Shown: positions 42,937 through 51,286, counted from the stretch's first letter. The stretch is 64,000 nucleotides of DNA from Actinacidiphila acidipaludis (GCF_019890725.1 NZ_JAINZZ010000010.1:62001-126000), one strand, 5' to 3'. The notes: generated by a model from the letters alone, not told the origin. Program-made: numbers and translations.

Positions 42937-43368
42937 ATGGCAGATCTCCAGGAAGCATCCGTCACCCTGCCGAGCGACCCGGCGTCGGTCACGACGGCCC
43001 GCCGCTATGTGTGCGGCCTCCTCGCCGATTGGGGACTGCCACCCGGCGACGACGTGGTGGACGCGGTCCGGCTCATCGTCTCGGAGCTGGCCACCAACGC
43101 CGTGCTGCACACCTCCGGGCTGTCGCCGACGTTCACCGTCGACGTGCGCCTGGAGCGCAGCGAGCAGCTCTACATCGGGGTCACCGACAGCCATCCGCGC
43201 CGCCCGCAGCGGCAGCGGGCGACCGCCGTCCAGCAGGACAACGGCCGCGGCATGGTGATCGTGCGGCACCTCACCCAGGAGTCCGGCGGCCGGCTCGAGG
43301 TGACCCCGACCGAGGACGGCGGCAAGACGGTCTGGATCATGATCCCGTGGGCGGTCGCCGTCACCTGA
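42937..43368 (+). CDS. HATPase_c regulatory protein (anti-sigma/RsbW-like)
   Basis: 143 aa single GHKL ATPase domain. The N box VSELATNAVLHTSG holds Glu and Asn; the G1 box has GVTDSHP (degenerate, D present) and the G2 region is DNGRGMVIVRHLTQ. It is typical of the many orphan RsbW-like proteins of streptomycetes that sit divergent from XRE/DUF397 pairs. Whether it is a kinase of an anti-anti-sigma factor is not visible, as no partner gene lies nearby. The last 8 nt overlap the convergent gene. Confidence 0.88.
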   Translation: MADLQEASVTLPSDPASVTTARRYVCGLLADWGLPPGDDVVDAVRLIVSELATNAVLHTSGLSPTFTVDVRLERSEQLYIGVTDSHPRRPQRQRATAVQQDNGRGMVIVRHLTQESGGRLEVTPTEDGGKTVWIMIPWAVAVT

Positions 43369-43999
43369 CCAGCAGCGCCTCCGCGCCGACGGGAGCGAAG
43401 CCGGCCGAGAGCAGAGCCCGGACGCCGGCCGCGTTCCCCGGGGCGACCTGAGCCCACAACGCGGTTCCCCCCGGCACCAGATGGCGTGCCGCGCGGGCGA
43501 GCCGGCGTCCCAGGCCGTCGCCGCGGGCCGCGGGTTCGACCTCCAGCGCCGTCTCCCAACGGCCCGCCACGCCACGGCCGATGACCAGCGTGCCGCCCGG
43601 CACGGTCCAGGCGCGCACCTCGTCGCGGTGCAGCAGCGCCCTGACGATCCTGGGGTGCGCCCGGTCGGTCGTCTCGGTCAGCTCCAGTGGCGGCGGGCCG
43701 GGAAGCGGCCCCGCGACGGTCAGCAGGTCGACGTTGTCGACGCGGCGGCCGGTCCGCTCGGTGAGCGCGGACAGGAACGGCGGGCAGAGCGGCGCGCCCA
43801 GGTCTCCTGGCGCCAGTAGCGCCCGGAGTTGGTCGTGGTCGGCGTCGGTGAACACCACGGTGTGCGCGGTGAAGGCGATGACTCCCGCGTCGCGCTGCGA
43901 GGGCTGGGGCAGGAAGGTCACCGACCCGTCGGGCGGCGGGAAGGCGCCGGAGGCGGCGCGGGCGAGGAGGCCCGCCAGATCGGGTGCGCCGTGCGTCAT
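43361..43999 (-). CDS. GNAT-family N-acetyltransferase
   Basis: 212 aa. An N-terminal domain of about 100 residues precedes the C-terminal GNAT core, visible as ALEVEPAARGDGLGRRLARAARHLVPGGTALWAQVAPGNAAGVRALLSAGFAPVG in sections. The acetyl-CoA loop is RGDGLG and the helix GNAAGVRALLSAGF is the usual end. The N-terminal part (SVTFLPQPSQRDAGVIAFTAHTVVF) resembles the extra domain of two-domain acetyltransferases. Substrate unknown. The 3' end overlaps the HATPase gene tail-to-tail by 8 nt. Confidence 0.78.
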   Translation of the reverse strand: MTHGAPDLAGLLARAASGAFPPPDGSVTFLPQPSQRDAGVIAFTAHTVVFTDADHDQLRALLAPGDLGAPLCPPFLSALTERTGRRVDNVDLLTVAGPLPGPPPLELTETTDRAHPRIVRALLHRDEVRAWTVPGGTLVIGRGVAGRWETALEVEPAARGDGLGRRLARAARHLVPGGTALWAQVAPGNAAGVRALLSAGFAPVGAEALLVR

Positions 44000-45284
44000 C
44001 GTCCCGATCCTGCCACCAGGGGCGCGATCCTGCGGACAGGTCGTCGAGATCGGCGCCGAACCCGGCATCCCTGTCGGCGGGTTGGTGACACCCGGTACCG
44101 TGCACGACGCGTGAGCGCACCAGCGGCCGGGCGGTGGGAGACGTGCCGCGGTCCCGCACTCCCGAGGCGGCACGCCTCCCCGACCGGCGCGGCCGGTCGC
44201 CCGGCGGTGCGGGTCGCACCCTCCCCGACCCGCACGGCCCGCCCGACTCCCTGTGGGCGCCGGCGCATCGGCAGGAGAAGGTCCGATGCACACGGACACC
44301 CGCCCGGGCGGACCCGCGCCGGCCACCTGCGCCGCAGCGAGGGGCCGCCGTCCGGATCCGGCGACGCGCGGGACGCCCCGCGCCGCATCGCCGTCCTGAT
44401 CAGGCACATCACCGCCGTCCCGCTCCGCGAGCCGGGACCGCTCGCCGGGCGGCTGGTGGTGCCGAATGTGATGCCGAACGTGGTGCCGACCGCGTCGTGG
44501 CCGCTGTACGAGCGGGCTCAGGGCTCGGGCGGAACCGGCCGGACCGGCCCTGTCGATCGCCGGCGGCTCACTCCTCTCCGAGCGTGGCCGGCGTACCCGG
44601 GACCGGCCGCGCGCTGCCCCGGTCCGGCCGGCCGATCTGCTGATCGGCATGACGTGCCGGTGTTCGGCGTGCTCGCCCTTCGCCAGGCGATGGTGCCGGG
44701 CCCCGGCGTCGCCGTGTTCGGCATGCCGGTGGCCGCGCCGGGTCCGCTGGTGAGCCTGTGCCGCGCGGGGACCGGCGCTGCTCGGGATGGATCGGGATGG
44801 GTCGGCGTGGGATCGCGATGCGAGAGGCCGCCGGTGTGCCGGTCCGCGGCCACGGCCGGCGGTCGGCGGTGTTCGGCATCGGCGCCCGGTGCCGAACCAC
44901 ACCGGGTGCCGCGCCGGTCCCGCTGTCCACGCTGCCGTGCCGTCGGCGGCCGGTCGGCCGGCTCTCGCCCGGGTACCGGGCGGCCCCTACGCTGCGGCAC
45001 GCCGCGGCGGGCGACACCGCCCCGACTGTGCGCGGGGCCGCCGTGCTGCTCGCCGTGGGCGCGGCCGGCGAGCGGTGGCCCGCCGGCGGGTGGCCCGCGG
45101 TTGGGGCCGGAAACCGGAGCTATGACGCCGGGGCCGGCACCAAACCCGGGCCCGGACGCTGCGGCGGTACTGCCGCGGGCGTGGACGTGGCGGGTCAGGA
45201 CGTCGGGGAAGACGCCCGGACGATCGCGGAGGAGGAAGGCCAGGAGTTCGTCGAGCGGTCCTGGCCCCAGGGAGCCGGCGCCGT
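44000..45284. other. 1.29-kb region without a convincing gene
   Basis: Open frames run through on both strands but give Arg/Pro/Gly-rich translations without domains. Two things stand out. A strong AGGAGAAGG ribosome-binding site precedes the ATG at 44286. The plus frame read from about 44387 to 44760 has normal Streptomyces third-position GC and reads sensibly, for example PLAGRLVVPNVMPNVVPTAS. The sequence GGTGTTCGGC(A/G)T or a close form recurs at about 44660, 44717 and 44866. It may be a decayed gene or a frameshifted small one. Confidence 0.45.
44286..44399 (+). pseudogene. Possible start of a frameshifted or decayed gene
   Basis: ATG (MHTDTRPGGPAPATC) 5 nt after AGGAGAAGG. This frame stops after 37 codons, whereas coding-like codon use continues in another plus frame from about 44387 for roughly 370 nt. 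A single-base indel would join them. No homology recognised, so this is only a suggestion. Confidence 0.25.
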
Positions 45285-45782
45285 TCACGCGACGCGGCCG
45301 TACCAGACGCTCTTGGTCCAGATCCGTTCGAGACGGACCGTCGAACCGGTCCTGGGCGCGTGCCAGATGCGGTTGTGCCCGGCGTAGATGCCCACGTGGT
45401 AGACCGACGAGGAGGACGATCCGGCGTGGAAGAACACCAGGTCGCCGACGTGCCGCGCGGAGGCGGAGATGTGCCGGGTGCTGTTGTACTGGGCGGCGGC
45501 CGTGCGGGGGAGCGTCTTGCCCGCGGCCTTGAACGAGTAGAGCGTCAGCCCCGAGCAGTCGAACCGGTAGGGCCCGCTCGCTCCCCACTGGTAGGGCGCG
45601 CCCTGCTTGGAGGCCGCGATGTCCATGGCCCGCGTGGACAGTGCCGCGGCCTGCGCGGACTGGGCGACGCCGGGGATCAGGGCGGGGGTGGCGACCGCCG
45701 CGGCGGTCAGCACGGACGCGGCCCCGAACCGGGTCAGCCGTGCGGAGACGGGATGGGAGGTCGTGTGGTGGAGCGCGAGCAT
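45285..45782 (-). CDS. Secreted NlpC/P60 peptidoglycan hydrolase
   Basis: 165 aa. Signal peptide: ARLTRFGAASVLTAAAVATPALIPGVAQSAQAA with a likely cut after AQA. The NlpC/P60 domain has the catalytic Cys in YRFDCSGLTLYSFKAAG, the His in VYHVGIYAGHNRIWHAP, and the polar third residue in the same strand block. It cleaves D-Glu-DAP-type peptide bonds in peptidoglycan. The domain is minimal, with no LysM or SH3 part. The gene has a c-di-AMP riboswitch in its leader and a perfect CRP-type site upstream, as described for the streptomycete rpfA muralytic gene. Confidence 0.92.
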   Translation of the reverse strand: MLALHHTTSHPVSARLTRFGAASVLTAAAVATPALIPGVAQSAQAAALSTRAMDIAASKQGAPYQWGASGPYRFDCSGLTLYSFKAAGKTLPRTAAAQYNSTRHISASARHVGDLVFFHAGSSSSSVYHVGIYAGHNRIWHAPRTGSTVRLERIWTKSVWYGRVA

Positions 45783-45792
45783 GCGCAACCCT

Positions 45793-45965
45793 TCGTCGTC
45801 AGCCTGCGAAGGATGACCTGTCGGGTTCGAGCAGGCGAAGATGCTCGGCCGCTGTGCTGCGGCTTCACCCCAAGAGGCGGTCCGGTGGAGGCCGGGTTCC
45901 GCCCCGTCGTGCTGGGTCCTCCGCTCCTGCCGCGTGCACTCGTGTCGACCTGGCGTCCGCGCGGC
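45793..45965 (-). ncRNA. ydaO-yuaA (cyclic di-AMP) riboswitch
   Basis: Reading on the minus strand, the conserved blocks appear in order. CGGCAGGAGCGGAGGACCCA is at 45932-45913, CTTGGGGTGAAGCC at 45874-45861, and GAACCCGACAGGTCA at 45828-45814, followed by a CGCAGGC block just before the GAAGG ribosome-binding site. These are the hallmark segments of the c-di-AMP riboswitch class found before actinobacterial cell-wall hydrolase genes. Ligand binding normally lowers expression, here of the NlpC/P60 hydrolase. The exact 5' boundary is approximate. Confidence 0.85.
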
Positions 45966-46073
45966 GGCAGGATTGGGCGTCCGCTCGGACCGCCCCGTCA
46001 CGGCGACGGGGGCTTGTCGTCACCACGGATGGTTACGCAGGAAACCGCCCGATGTGGTGCTGAAAACGCGCTA

Positions 46074-46089
46074 TGTGAGCCTCGTCACA
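46074..46089. promoter_or_regulatory. Perfect CRP-type binding site
   Basis: TGTGA-GCCTCG-TCACA matches the TGTGA-N6-TCACA consensus in every conserved position. It lies about 110 bp upstream of the c-di-AMP riboswitch and 292 bp before the start codon of the NlpC/P60 gene, so cAMP-Crp probably controls this promoter. Confidence 0.75.
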
Positions 46090-46332
46090 TTTCACCTATC
46101 CGAGTGAACGGCCTCGCCGGAAGCGTTCGCTGACGACGCGTCCGCGACGCTGACCAGGCGTGATGGGGCGCCGGGCGAGGCCGTCCAGCCGACATGCGCA
46201 ATTCCGGGCCGAATTGACAAACCCAGTCGGATACCCCCAATGGAATGACCAAAACGGTCACCGTGTCGGGCGTGTCGGCGGCGAACGGGGGGCCGGATCG
46301 GCCGTTTTCGCGCGAGGACCCTCATTCCGGCC
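46090..46332. other. Intergenic region upstream of the CRP site
   Basis: No gene seen. It contains the dyad TGACC-AAAAC-GGTCA (46246-46260) and an isolated TTGACA (46214-46219) without a matching -10 box. The base composition is less GC-rich than its surroundings, as expected of a promoter region. Confidence 0.4.
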
Positions 46333-46650
46333 TCAGTGGGGCGGTGGTTCCTTCGCGTCGGACACCACCGTGACCAGGGTGGACCGGCGTTCACCGTCCA
46401 GGACGCGCAGCGCCCGCGCCAGCGTGGCCTGGTGAAGTTCCGTCTCGCCGCGCATGTGCATGGTGGTGAGCGCGTCCTTCAGGGCCGTGGCCCGTCCGAC
46501 CAGCGCCTGAGCCGCCCGCAGCGCACGGTAAGTGTCCGTCGTGCGGGAGGGGTTGATCTTGCCCAGGAGGTCGACGACCTCCAGGTAGCAGTCGACGACC
46601 TCGCCTTCGGAGCGGGTGAGGGCGGGCAGCGGGGGCAGTTCGGGCACCAC
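46333..46650 (-). CDS. Small hypothetical protein downstream of clpP5
   Basis: 105 aa from GTG (alternative GTG 3 nt later), weak ribosome-binding site. It is a mainly helical acidic protein: RSEGEVVDCYLEVVDLLGKINPSRTTDTYRALRAAQALVGRATALKDALTTM as two long amphipathic helices, then ETELHQATLARALRVLDGER. No family recognised. It begins 7 nt after the clpP5 stop codon and is surely co-transcribed, so a role as ClpP5 partner or adaptor can be considered, though nothing in the sequence proves it. Confidence 0.65.
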   Translation of the reverse strand: MVPELPPLPALTRSEGEVVDCYLEVVDLLGKINPSRTTDTYRALRAAQALVGRATALKDALTTMHMRGETELHQATLARALRVLDGERRSTLVTVVSDAKEPPPH

Positions 46651-46656
46651 CGGGGA

Positions 46657-47292
46657 TCACCGCAGGCCGGAGGAGGCGCCGTTGGTCTTCCGACTGGTCG
46701 TCAGACGGTCCACCAGGCCGTACGCGAGCGCCGATTCCGCGTCGAACACCTTGTCGCGTTCGATGTCGGTACGGATGCGGTCCGCGTCCTGGCCGGTGTG
46801 CCGGATCAGCAGCGTCTCCAACTGCTCACGCGTGCGGAGCAGTTCGTTGGCCTGGATCTCCAAGTCGGACACGTCGCCCTGGATGGCCTCGCTCATCGAC
46901 GGCTGGTGGATCAGGATCCGCGCACCCGGGGTGATCATCCGCTTGCCCGGGTGGCCGGCGGCCAGCAGGACCGCGGCGGCCGACGCGGCCTGGCCGATGC
47001 AGACCGTCGCCACGTCGCAGGTGACGAACTGCATCGTGTCGTAGATCGCGGTCATGGCCGAGAAGGAGCCGCCCGGCGAGTTGATGTACAGGTGGACGTC
47101 CTGCTCGGGCGCGGCGCTCTCCAGGTGGATGAGCTGCGCCATCACGTCGTTGGCCGACGTGTCGTCGATCTGGGTGCCGAGGAAGACGATCCGCTCCTGC
47201 AGCAGCTTGGAGTACGGATCCATCGTGCGGACGCCGTTGCTGCTGCGCTCGGTGAACTCCGGCAGGACGTAGCGGGCGGTGGGTCGGAACAT
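46657..47292 (-). CDS. clpP5: ATP-dependent Clp protease proteolytic subunit (ClpP5 type)
   Basis: 211 aa. Catalytic Ser104 in [16 protein letters not shown], His129 in [10 protein letters not shown] and Asp180 in [10 protein letters not shown] are all present. [19 protein letters not shown] precedes them. An N-terminal propeptide-like segment of about 25 residues is seen. Streptomycetes have several clpP genes; this solitary one beside a Phd-type gene fits the clpP5 locus of S. coelicolor as I remember it. A GGAGGTG ribosome-binding site precedes the ATG. The Gln in GQAAS replaces the usual Met of GMAAS. Confidence 0.9.
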   Translation of the reverse strand: MFRPTARYVLPEFTERSSNGVRTMDPYSKLLQERIVFLGTQIDDTSANDVMAQLIHLESAAPEQDVHLYINSPGGSFSAMTAIYDTMQFVTCDVATVCIGQAASAAAVLLAAGHPGKRMITPGARILIHQPSMSEAIQGDVSDLEIQANELLRTREQLETLLIRHTGQDADRIRTDIERDKVFDAESALAYGLVDRLTTSRKTNGASSGLR

Positions 47293-47318
47293 CGCGGTGC
47301 ACCTCCGTCTGAACAAAA

Positions 47319-47352
47319 TGTACAGGACGTACGTCCCGTTATGATGGGGAGC
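47319..47352 (+). promoter_or_regulatory. Palindromic promoter of the Phd antitoxin gene
   Basis: -10 TATGAT (47340-47345) lies 7 nt before the ATG at 47353. The perfect 12-bp palindrome GGACGTACGTCC (47325-47336) fills the spacer, with TGTACA (47319-47324) as a possible -35. Leaderless start and Phd/YefM autorepression are the likely reading. The divergent clpP5 promoter must share this region. Confidence 0.6.
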
Positions 47353-47646
47353 ATGACCCACGACGTCCCGGTGACACAAGCGCGTGCACAGCTCGCGGAC
47401 CTCATCAACCGCGTCGTCTACGGCGGTGAACAGGTGGTGCTGACCCGCCATGGCAAGCCGCTGGTCGCCCTGGTCTCCGCCGCTGACCTGCAACGACTGC
47501 GGGATCTTGAAGCGGCGGAGGACGAGCAGGTGATCAGCACGGTCTCGTCCGTCGGCGGCCGGGCGTCCGCCACGGGCGAACGCCGGACGTTCGGAATCGC
47601 CGCGGAGCACCGCGGATCCGCGACCGGGGACCGGCCGTCCTCCTAG
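47353..47646 (+). CDS. Phd/YefM-family antitoxin without adjacent toxin
   Basis: 97 aa. The N-terminal Phd domain reads [49 protein letters not shown], a good match to the family. The C-terminal tail is disordered ([23 protein letters not shown]). No RelE/YoeB/Doc toxin gene follows; the next gene is a convergent LysR regulator. The antitoxin is divergent from clpP5, and antitoxins of this type are typical Clp substrates. The function may thus be regulatory rather than part of a toxin pair. Confidence 0.85.
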   Translation: MTHDVPVTQARAQLADLINRVVYGGEQVVLTRHGKPLVALVSAADLQRLRDLEAAEDEQVISTVSSVGGRASATGERRTFGIAAEHRGSATGDRPSS

Positions 47647-47694
47647 CCGGGCCCTCTCAGCCCGTTCGGCGTCTCGGCGGTTCTCGGCGGGTTC

Positions 47695-48573
47695 TCAGCG
47701 GGCGGCGCCGCGGCGCAGTGCGGCCAGCAGCAGGGCGATCTCCTTGTGCGGGCCCGGCCGCAGCACCGCCTCGACGTGGTGGACCAGCCGGGGTGCGGTG
47801 AGCGGGGCCGCGGCGGGGCCCGCCGCGGAGCGGGGGAGGACGGCCAAGCCGTGGGCGGCGTGGACCAGTTCGTGGACGACCCGGGTGTCGGCGCCCGTGT
47901 ATTGCAGCGCGGCAGGACAGGCGCCGGGTACGGCCGCGCGCAGTTCGGCGAGCGGAACGGCGGCCGCGGGGGCGTCCAGCCACAGGGCGTCCCCGAGATC
48001 GGACAGATCGAGTCCGGACCGCCCGGCCAGCGGGTGGCCCGGCGGCAGCAGCACCGCCAGCGGCTCCTCGCCCACCGCCTCCCTGACCAGACCCTCGGCC
48101 TCCGGCAGGTGCAGCGGGTCGGTCGGTGCGACGGCACCGGACACCAGACCGAGATCGACGTCGCCCGCGGCGACCCCGCCCACCACGCCGGCGGCGTCGG
48201 ACAGCAGCACGGACGGCTCCGCGCGCGGCAGCTCCGCCCGCACCTCGGCCAGGGCGCGCGCCGCCGCGGCGCCGAAAGCGAGCGCGGTGGCGCCGACCGC
48301 CAGCCGGCTCCCAGGTGTCCGGGCGACCCGGGCTACGTCGGCTCGCGCGGCGGCGAGCCGGGCCAGCAGCGGGCCCGTGTGGTCCAGCAGCCGCGCGCCG
48401 GCCTCCGTCGGGGCCACCGGGCGGCGGCCGAGGAGTTCCACGCCCAGGTCCGCCTCCAGCGCCGCGATGTGCTGCGAGACCGCGGACTGCGTGTATCCCA
48501 GCTCGCGCGCCGCGGCGGAGAAGGACCCCAGCCGGGCGACCGCGGTGAACGTGCGCAGCAGATGTGGATCCAT
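47695..48573 (-). CDS. LysR-family regulator
   Basis: 292 aa. The N-terminal winged HTH (HLLRTFTAVARLGSFSAAARELGYTQSAVSQHIAALEADLGVELLGR) is followed by the periplasmic-binding-protein-like effector domain: LAVGATALAFGAAAARALAEVRAEL, then DVDLGLVSGAV. It is divergent from the GATase gene at 48797 with 223 bp between the starts, the usual position for its target. The inducer is not known. Confidence 0.92.
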   Translation of the reverse strand: MDPHLLRTFTAVARLGSFSAAARELGYTQSAVSQHIAALEADLGVELLGRRPVAPTEAGARLLDHTGPLLARLAAARADVARVARTPGSRLAVGATALAFGAAAARALAEVRAELPRAEPSVLLSDAAGVVGGVAAGDVDLGLVSGAVAPTDPLHLPEAEGLVREAVGEEPLAVLLPPGHPLAGRSGLDLSDLGDALWLDAPAAAVPLAELRAAVPGACPAALQYTGADTRVVHELVHAAHGLAVLPRSAAGPAAAPLTAPRLVHHVEAVLRPGPHKEIALLLAALRRGAAR

Positions 48574-48796
48574 GGCTCCGGCCCTCCGTCCTTCCCGCGC
48601 CGCGTACACCGGTCCGGCGCGCGTCCGTCCAGCGCGCGCTGTGACCTGGCCCTTCCGACGAGGCCCGTCGGTCGGCTCGGCGACCCTTCCACGAGCCCGG
48701 GGCCGGCCGCCGCTCAGTCCGGTCATCAGTATCCCTGATACCGCGACCGCGAATCATCGTTGGACGTGATGCCGGGCCCGCCGCCACGATGACGCC

Positions 48797-49654
48797 ATGA
48801 CCACGACCATGACCATGACCATGACCCCGGAACCGGCGGCCGCGCCTGCCCGCCCCGCCCGTATCGCCCTCGTCGGCGACCGCTCCCCGCACGTGCGCGC
48901 CCACCAGCGCGTCCCCGCCCTCCTCCAGGCCCTCCGCGACCGGCACGCCCTCGCGGCCGAGGCCTACTGGATCGCCACCCCCGACGCCGAACCGCCCGGC
49001 GCCGTAGCGGAGTTCGACGCCGTCTGGCTGCTGCCCGGCAGCCCCTACCGCAGTGAGGCCGGCGCGCTGGCGGCCGTCCGCACCGCCCGTGAGCAGGGCA
49101 TCCCCTTCCTCGGCACCTGTGGCGGCTTCCAACACGCCCTGCTGGAGTACGCGCGGACCGTGTGCGGCCTGACGAGCGCCCGGCACGCCGAGAACGACCC
49201 GGACGGCGACTCCTCCGCGGTGCTGATCGCCCCGCTGACCTGCTCACTGGTGGGGCACGAGGGGCGGCTGCGCACCGCGCCGGGCAGCCTCGCCGAACGC
49301 CTGCTCGGCAGCCGCGAGACCGTCGAACGCTTTCACTGCGCGTACGGACCCGTCCCCGGCCTGCTGCCGCAACTGGAGGCCGCGGGGATGCGCTTCACCG
49401 GGCACGACCCCGACGGCGCGGTCCGGGTCGCCGAACTGCCCGGTCATCCCTTCTGGCTCGCCACCCTCTTCCAGCCGGAACTGGCCGGTGACGGCAGCGT
49501 CCCGCATCCCTACGTCCGGGCGCTCGCCGAGGCCGCCGTCACCCGTGCGGCGCAGGCCAACTCCGGTAAGGAATCACGCTTTGATGAAGAATCACCCGCC
49601 TGGCCTGTTCACAGCCGGCACACAGGGGAAAAGATTCGCACCTCACTACTGTGA
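48797..49654 (+). CDS. CTP synthase C-terminal-domain-like glutamine amidotransferase
   Basis: 285 aa class I GATase-like protein. The nucleophile elbow FLGTCGGFQHALLEYAR has Cys108. ARTVCGL and ERFHCAYGPVPGLLPQLEA follow; the block HPFWLATLFQPEL stands where CTP synthase has HPxFxxxQFHPE. The catalytic His is therefore a Gln (FQPE). No synthetase domain is present. It belongs to the stand-alone PyrG-C-like family. Whether it hydrolyses glutamine is doubtful. The N-terminus encodes MTTTMTMTMTPEP from an ATGACC microsatellite-like repeat, leaving several in-frame ATGs. The divergent LysR gene is the likely regulator. Confidence 0.78.
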   Translation: MTTTMTMTMTPEPAAAPARPARIALVGDRSPHVRAHQRVPALLQALRDRHALAAEAYWIATPDAEPPGAVAEFDAVWLLPGSPYRSEAGALAAVRTAREQGIPFLGTCGGFQHALLEYARTVCGLTSARHAENDPDGDSSAVLIAPLTCSLVGHEGRLRTAPGSLAERLLGSRETVERFHCAYGPVPGLLPQLEAAGMRFTGHDPDGAVRVAELPGHPFWLATLFQPELAGDGSVPHPYVRALAEAAVTRAAQANSGKESRFDEESPAWPVHSRHTGEKIRTSLL

Positions 49655-49700
49655 TCGCCGTGGGCACAAGCCACGGTCTGTCAGGGGGAGGTTCCGAACC

Positions 49701-51281
49701 ATGAGACGCACGATCGTGCTGGTCTCCAGCGGGGTCCTGCTCGCCGGCGCCGTCGCTGCCGCACCGGCGGCCGACGCCCACCCCGCCCGGGACATCGTCG
49801 TGCCCGCGTCCGTCGGCGAGATCATCGCCGCCGGCCAGGCCGGACGGCAGGGCGTCGACTGGGCCGCCTGCCCGGCGGACTGGGGGCTGGCCGCACCCGT
49901 GCAGTGCGGCTGGGTCACCGTGCCCGTCGACTACAGGCGCCCCTACGGCGCCACCATCAGACTCGCCGTCGACCGGGCCGCCAGCACCGGGACCGCGGAG
50001 CAGCGGCAGGGCGCGCTGGTGTACAACCCCGGGGGGCCGGGCGGTTCGGGCCTGCGGTTCCCGCTGCGCGTCACCAGCGGCTCGGCGCTGTGGAAGAACG
50101 CCGCCGGCGCCTACGACTTCATCGGCTTCGACCCGCGCGGGGTGGGCCACTCCGCGCCCATCTCCTGCGAGGACCCCCAGGAGTACGTCAGCGCCCCCAA
50201 GGCCGACCCCGTCCCGGACGACGAGGCCGACAAGCTCGCCCAGCGCAAGCTCGCCCGCGAGTACGCCGAGGGCTGCCTGGAACGCACCGGCGCGGCCATG
50301 CTCGCGCAGATGACCACCGCCAACACCGCGCGCGACCTCGACGTCATCCGTGCCGGTCTCGGTGAGCACCGCCTCAACTACCTGGGGGTGTCGTACGGCA
50401 CCTATCTCGGCGCGGTCTACGCGAGCCTGTTCCCGACGCACGTGCGCCGGATGATCGTGGACAGCGTCGTCAACCCGGCCGAGGACCAGATCTGGTACCA
50501 GAACAACCTCGACCAGGACGTGGCGTTCGAGGGCCGCTGGAAGGACTGGGAGAACTGGGTCGCCTCCTACGACTCGGTGTACCACCTCGGCGACACGGCG
50601 GCCAAGGTCCAGGCCGGCTGGGAGCGGCTGCGCGCGGCCGCCAAGGCGCACCCCATCGGCGGCGTCGTGGGCCCGTCCGAACTCCTCGGCTTCTTCCAGA
50701 ACGCGCCGTACTACGACTCCACCTGGGCCACCGTGGCCGGTGTCTGGAGCCGCTACCTCGCTGGGGACACCCAGGCACTGGTCGACGCGGCGGGCCCGGA
50801 CATGTCCGACACCAAGGGCAACGCGACGGCGGAGAACGGCACCGCCGTCTACACCGCGGTGGAGTGCACCGACGCCAAGTGGCCGACGAGCTGGCGCCGA
50901 TGGGACCACGACAACACCGCGCTCAACGCCCAGTACCCGTTCCTCACCTGGTCCAACGCGTGGATGAACCTGCCCTGCGCGACCTGGCCGGTGCGGCAGC
51001 AGCACCCCGTCGACGTCCGCTCGCACCTCGGGCTGCCGGGCGTGATGATCGTGCAGAGCACCCGGGACGCGGCCACCCCGTACACCGGCGCCCTCGAACT
51101 GCACAGCAGGCTGGCCGGATCGCGGTTGATCACCGAGAAGGACGCCGGTTCGCACGGCGTCACCGGGCTGGTCAACCCCTGCATCAACTCCCGCGTCGAC
51201 GCCTACCTGCTCAGCGGCACCCTCGACGCGCAGGACGTGGTCTGCCCGCCGCACGCCACGCCCAAGCCCGCCGGGCAGTAG
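49701..51281 (+). CDS. Secreted alpha/beta hydrolase, TAP/SlpD-type tripeptidyl aminopeptidase
   Basis: 526 aa. Signal peptide MRRTIVLVSSGVLLAGAVAAAPAADAHP with likely cleavage after ADA. GALVYNPGGPGGSGL is the oxyanion-hole block. FIGFDPRGVGHSAPISC, NYLGVSYGTYLGAVYASLFP (catalytic Ser), IVQSTRDAATPYTGAL (Asp) and KDAGSHGVTG (His) complete the triad. The C-terminal TAP-like domain is present. It should cleave peptides outside the cell from the N-terminus. It is followed by an exceptionally strong terminator hairpin. Confidence 0.92.
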   Translation: MRRTIVLVSSGVLLAGAVAAAPAADAHPARDIVVPASVGEIIAAGQAGRQGVDWAACPADWGLAAPVQCGWVTVPVDYRRPYGATIRLAVDRAASTGTAEQRQGALVYNPGGPGGSGLRFPLRVTSGSALWKNAAGAYDFIGFDPRGVGHSAPISCEDPQEYVSAPKADPVPDDEADKLAQRKLAREYAEGCLERTGAAMLAQMTTANTARDLDVIRAGLGEHRLNYLGVSYGTYLGAVYASLFPTHVRRMIVDSVVNPAEDQIWYQNNLDQDVAFEGRWKDWENWVASYDSVYHLGDTAAKVQAGWERLRAAAKAHPIGGVVGPSELLGFFQNAPYYDSTWATVAGVWSRYLAGDTQALVDAAGPDMSDTKGNATAENGTAVYTAVECTDAKWPTSWRRWDHDNTALNAQYPFLTWSNAWMNLPCATWPVRQQHPVDVRSHLGLPGVMIVQSTRDAATPYTGALELHSRLAGSRLITEKDAGSHGVTGLVNPCINSRVDAYLLSGTLDAQDVVCPPHATPKPAGQ

Positions 51282-51286
51282 ACGGG

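Noticed and set aside
43829-45532. 567-codon plus-strand open frame across the orphan region
   Set aside because: No start with a ribosome-binding site for the whole frame; it crosses two genes on the other strand and most of it lacks coding bias.
47353-47646. Complete Phd toxin-antitoxin pair
   Set aside because: No RelE, YoeB or Doc-like gene follows; downstream is a convergent LysR gene.
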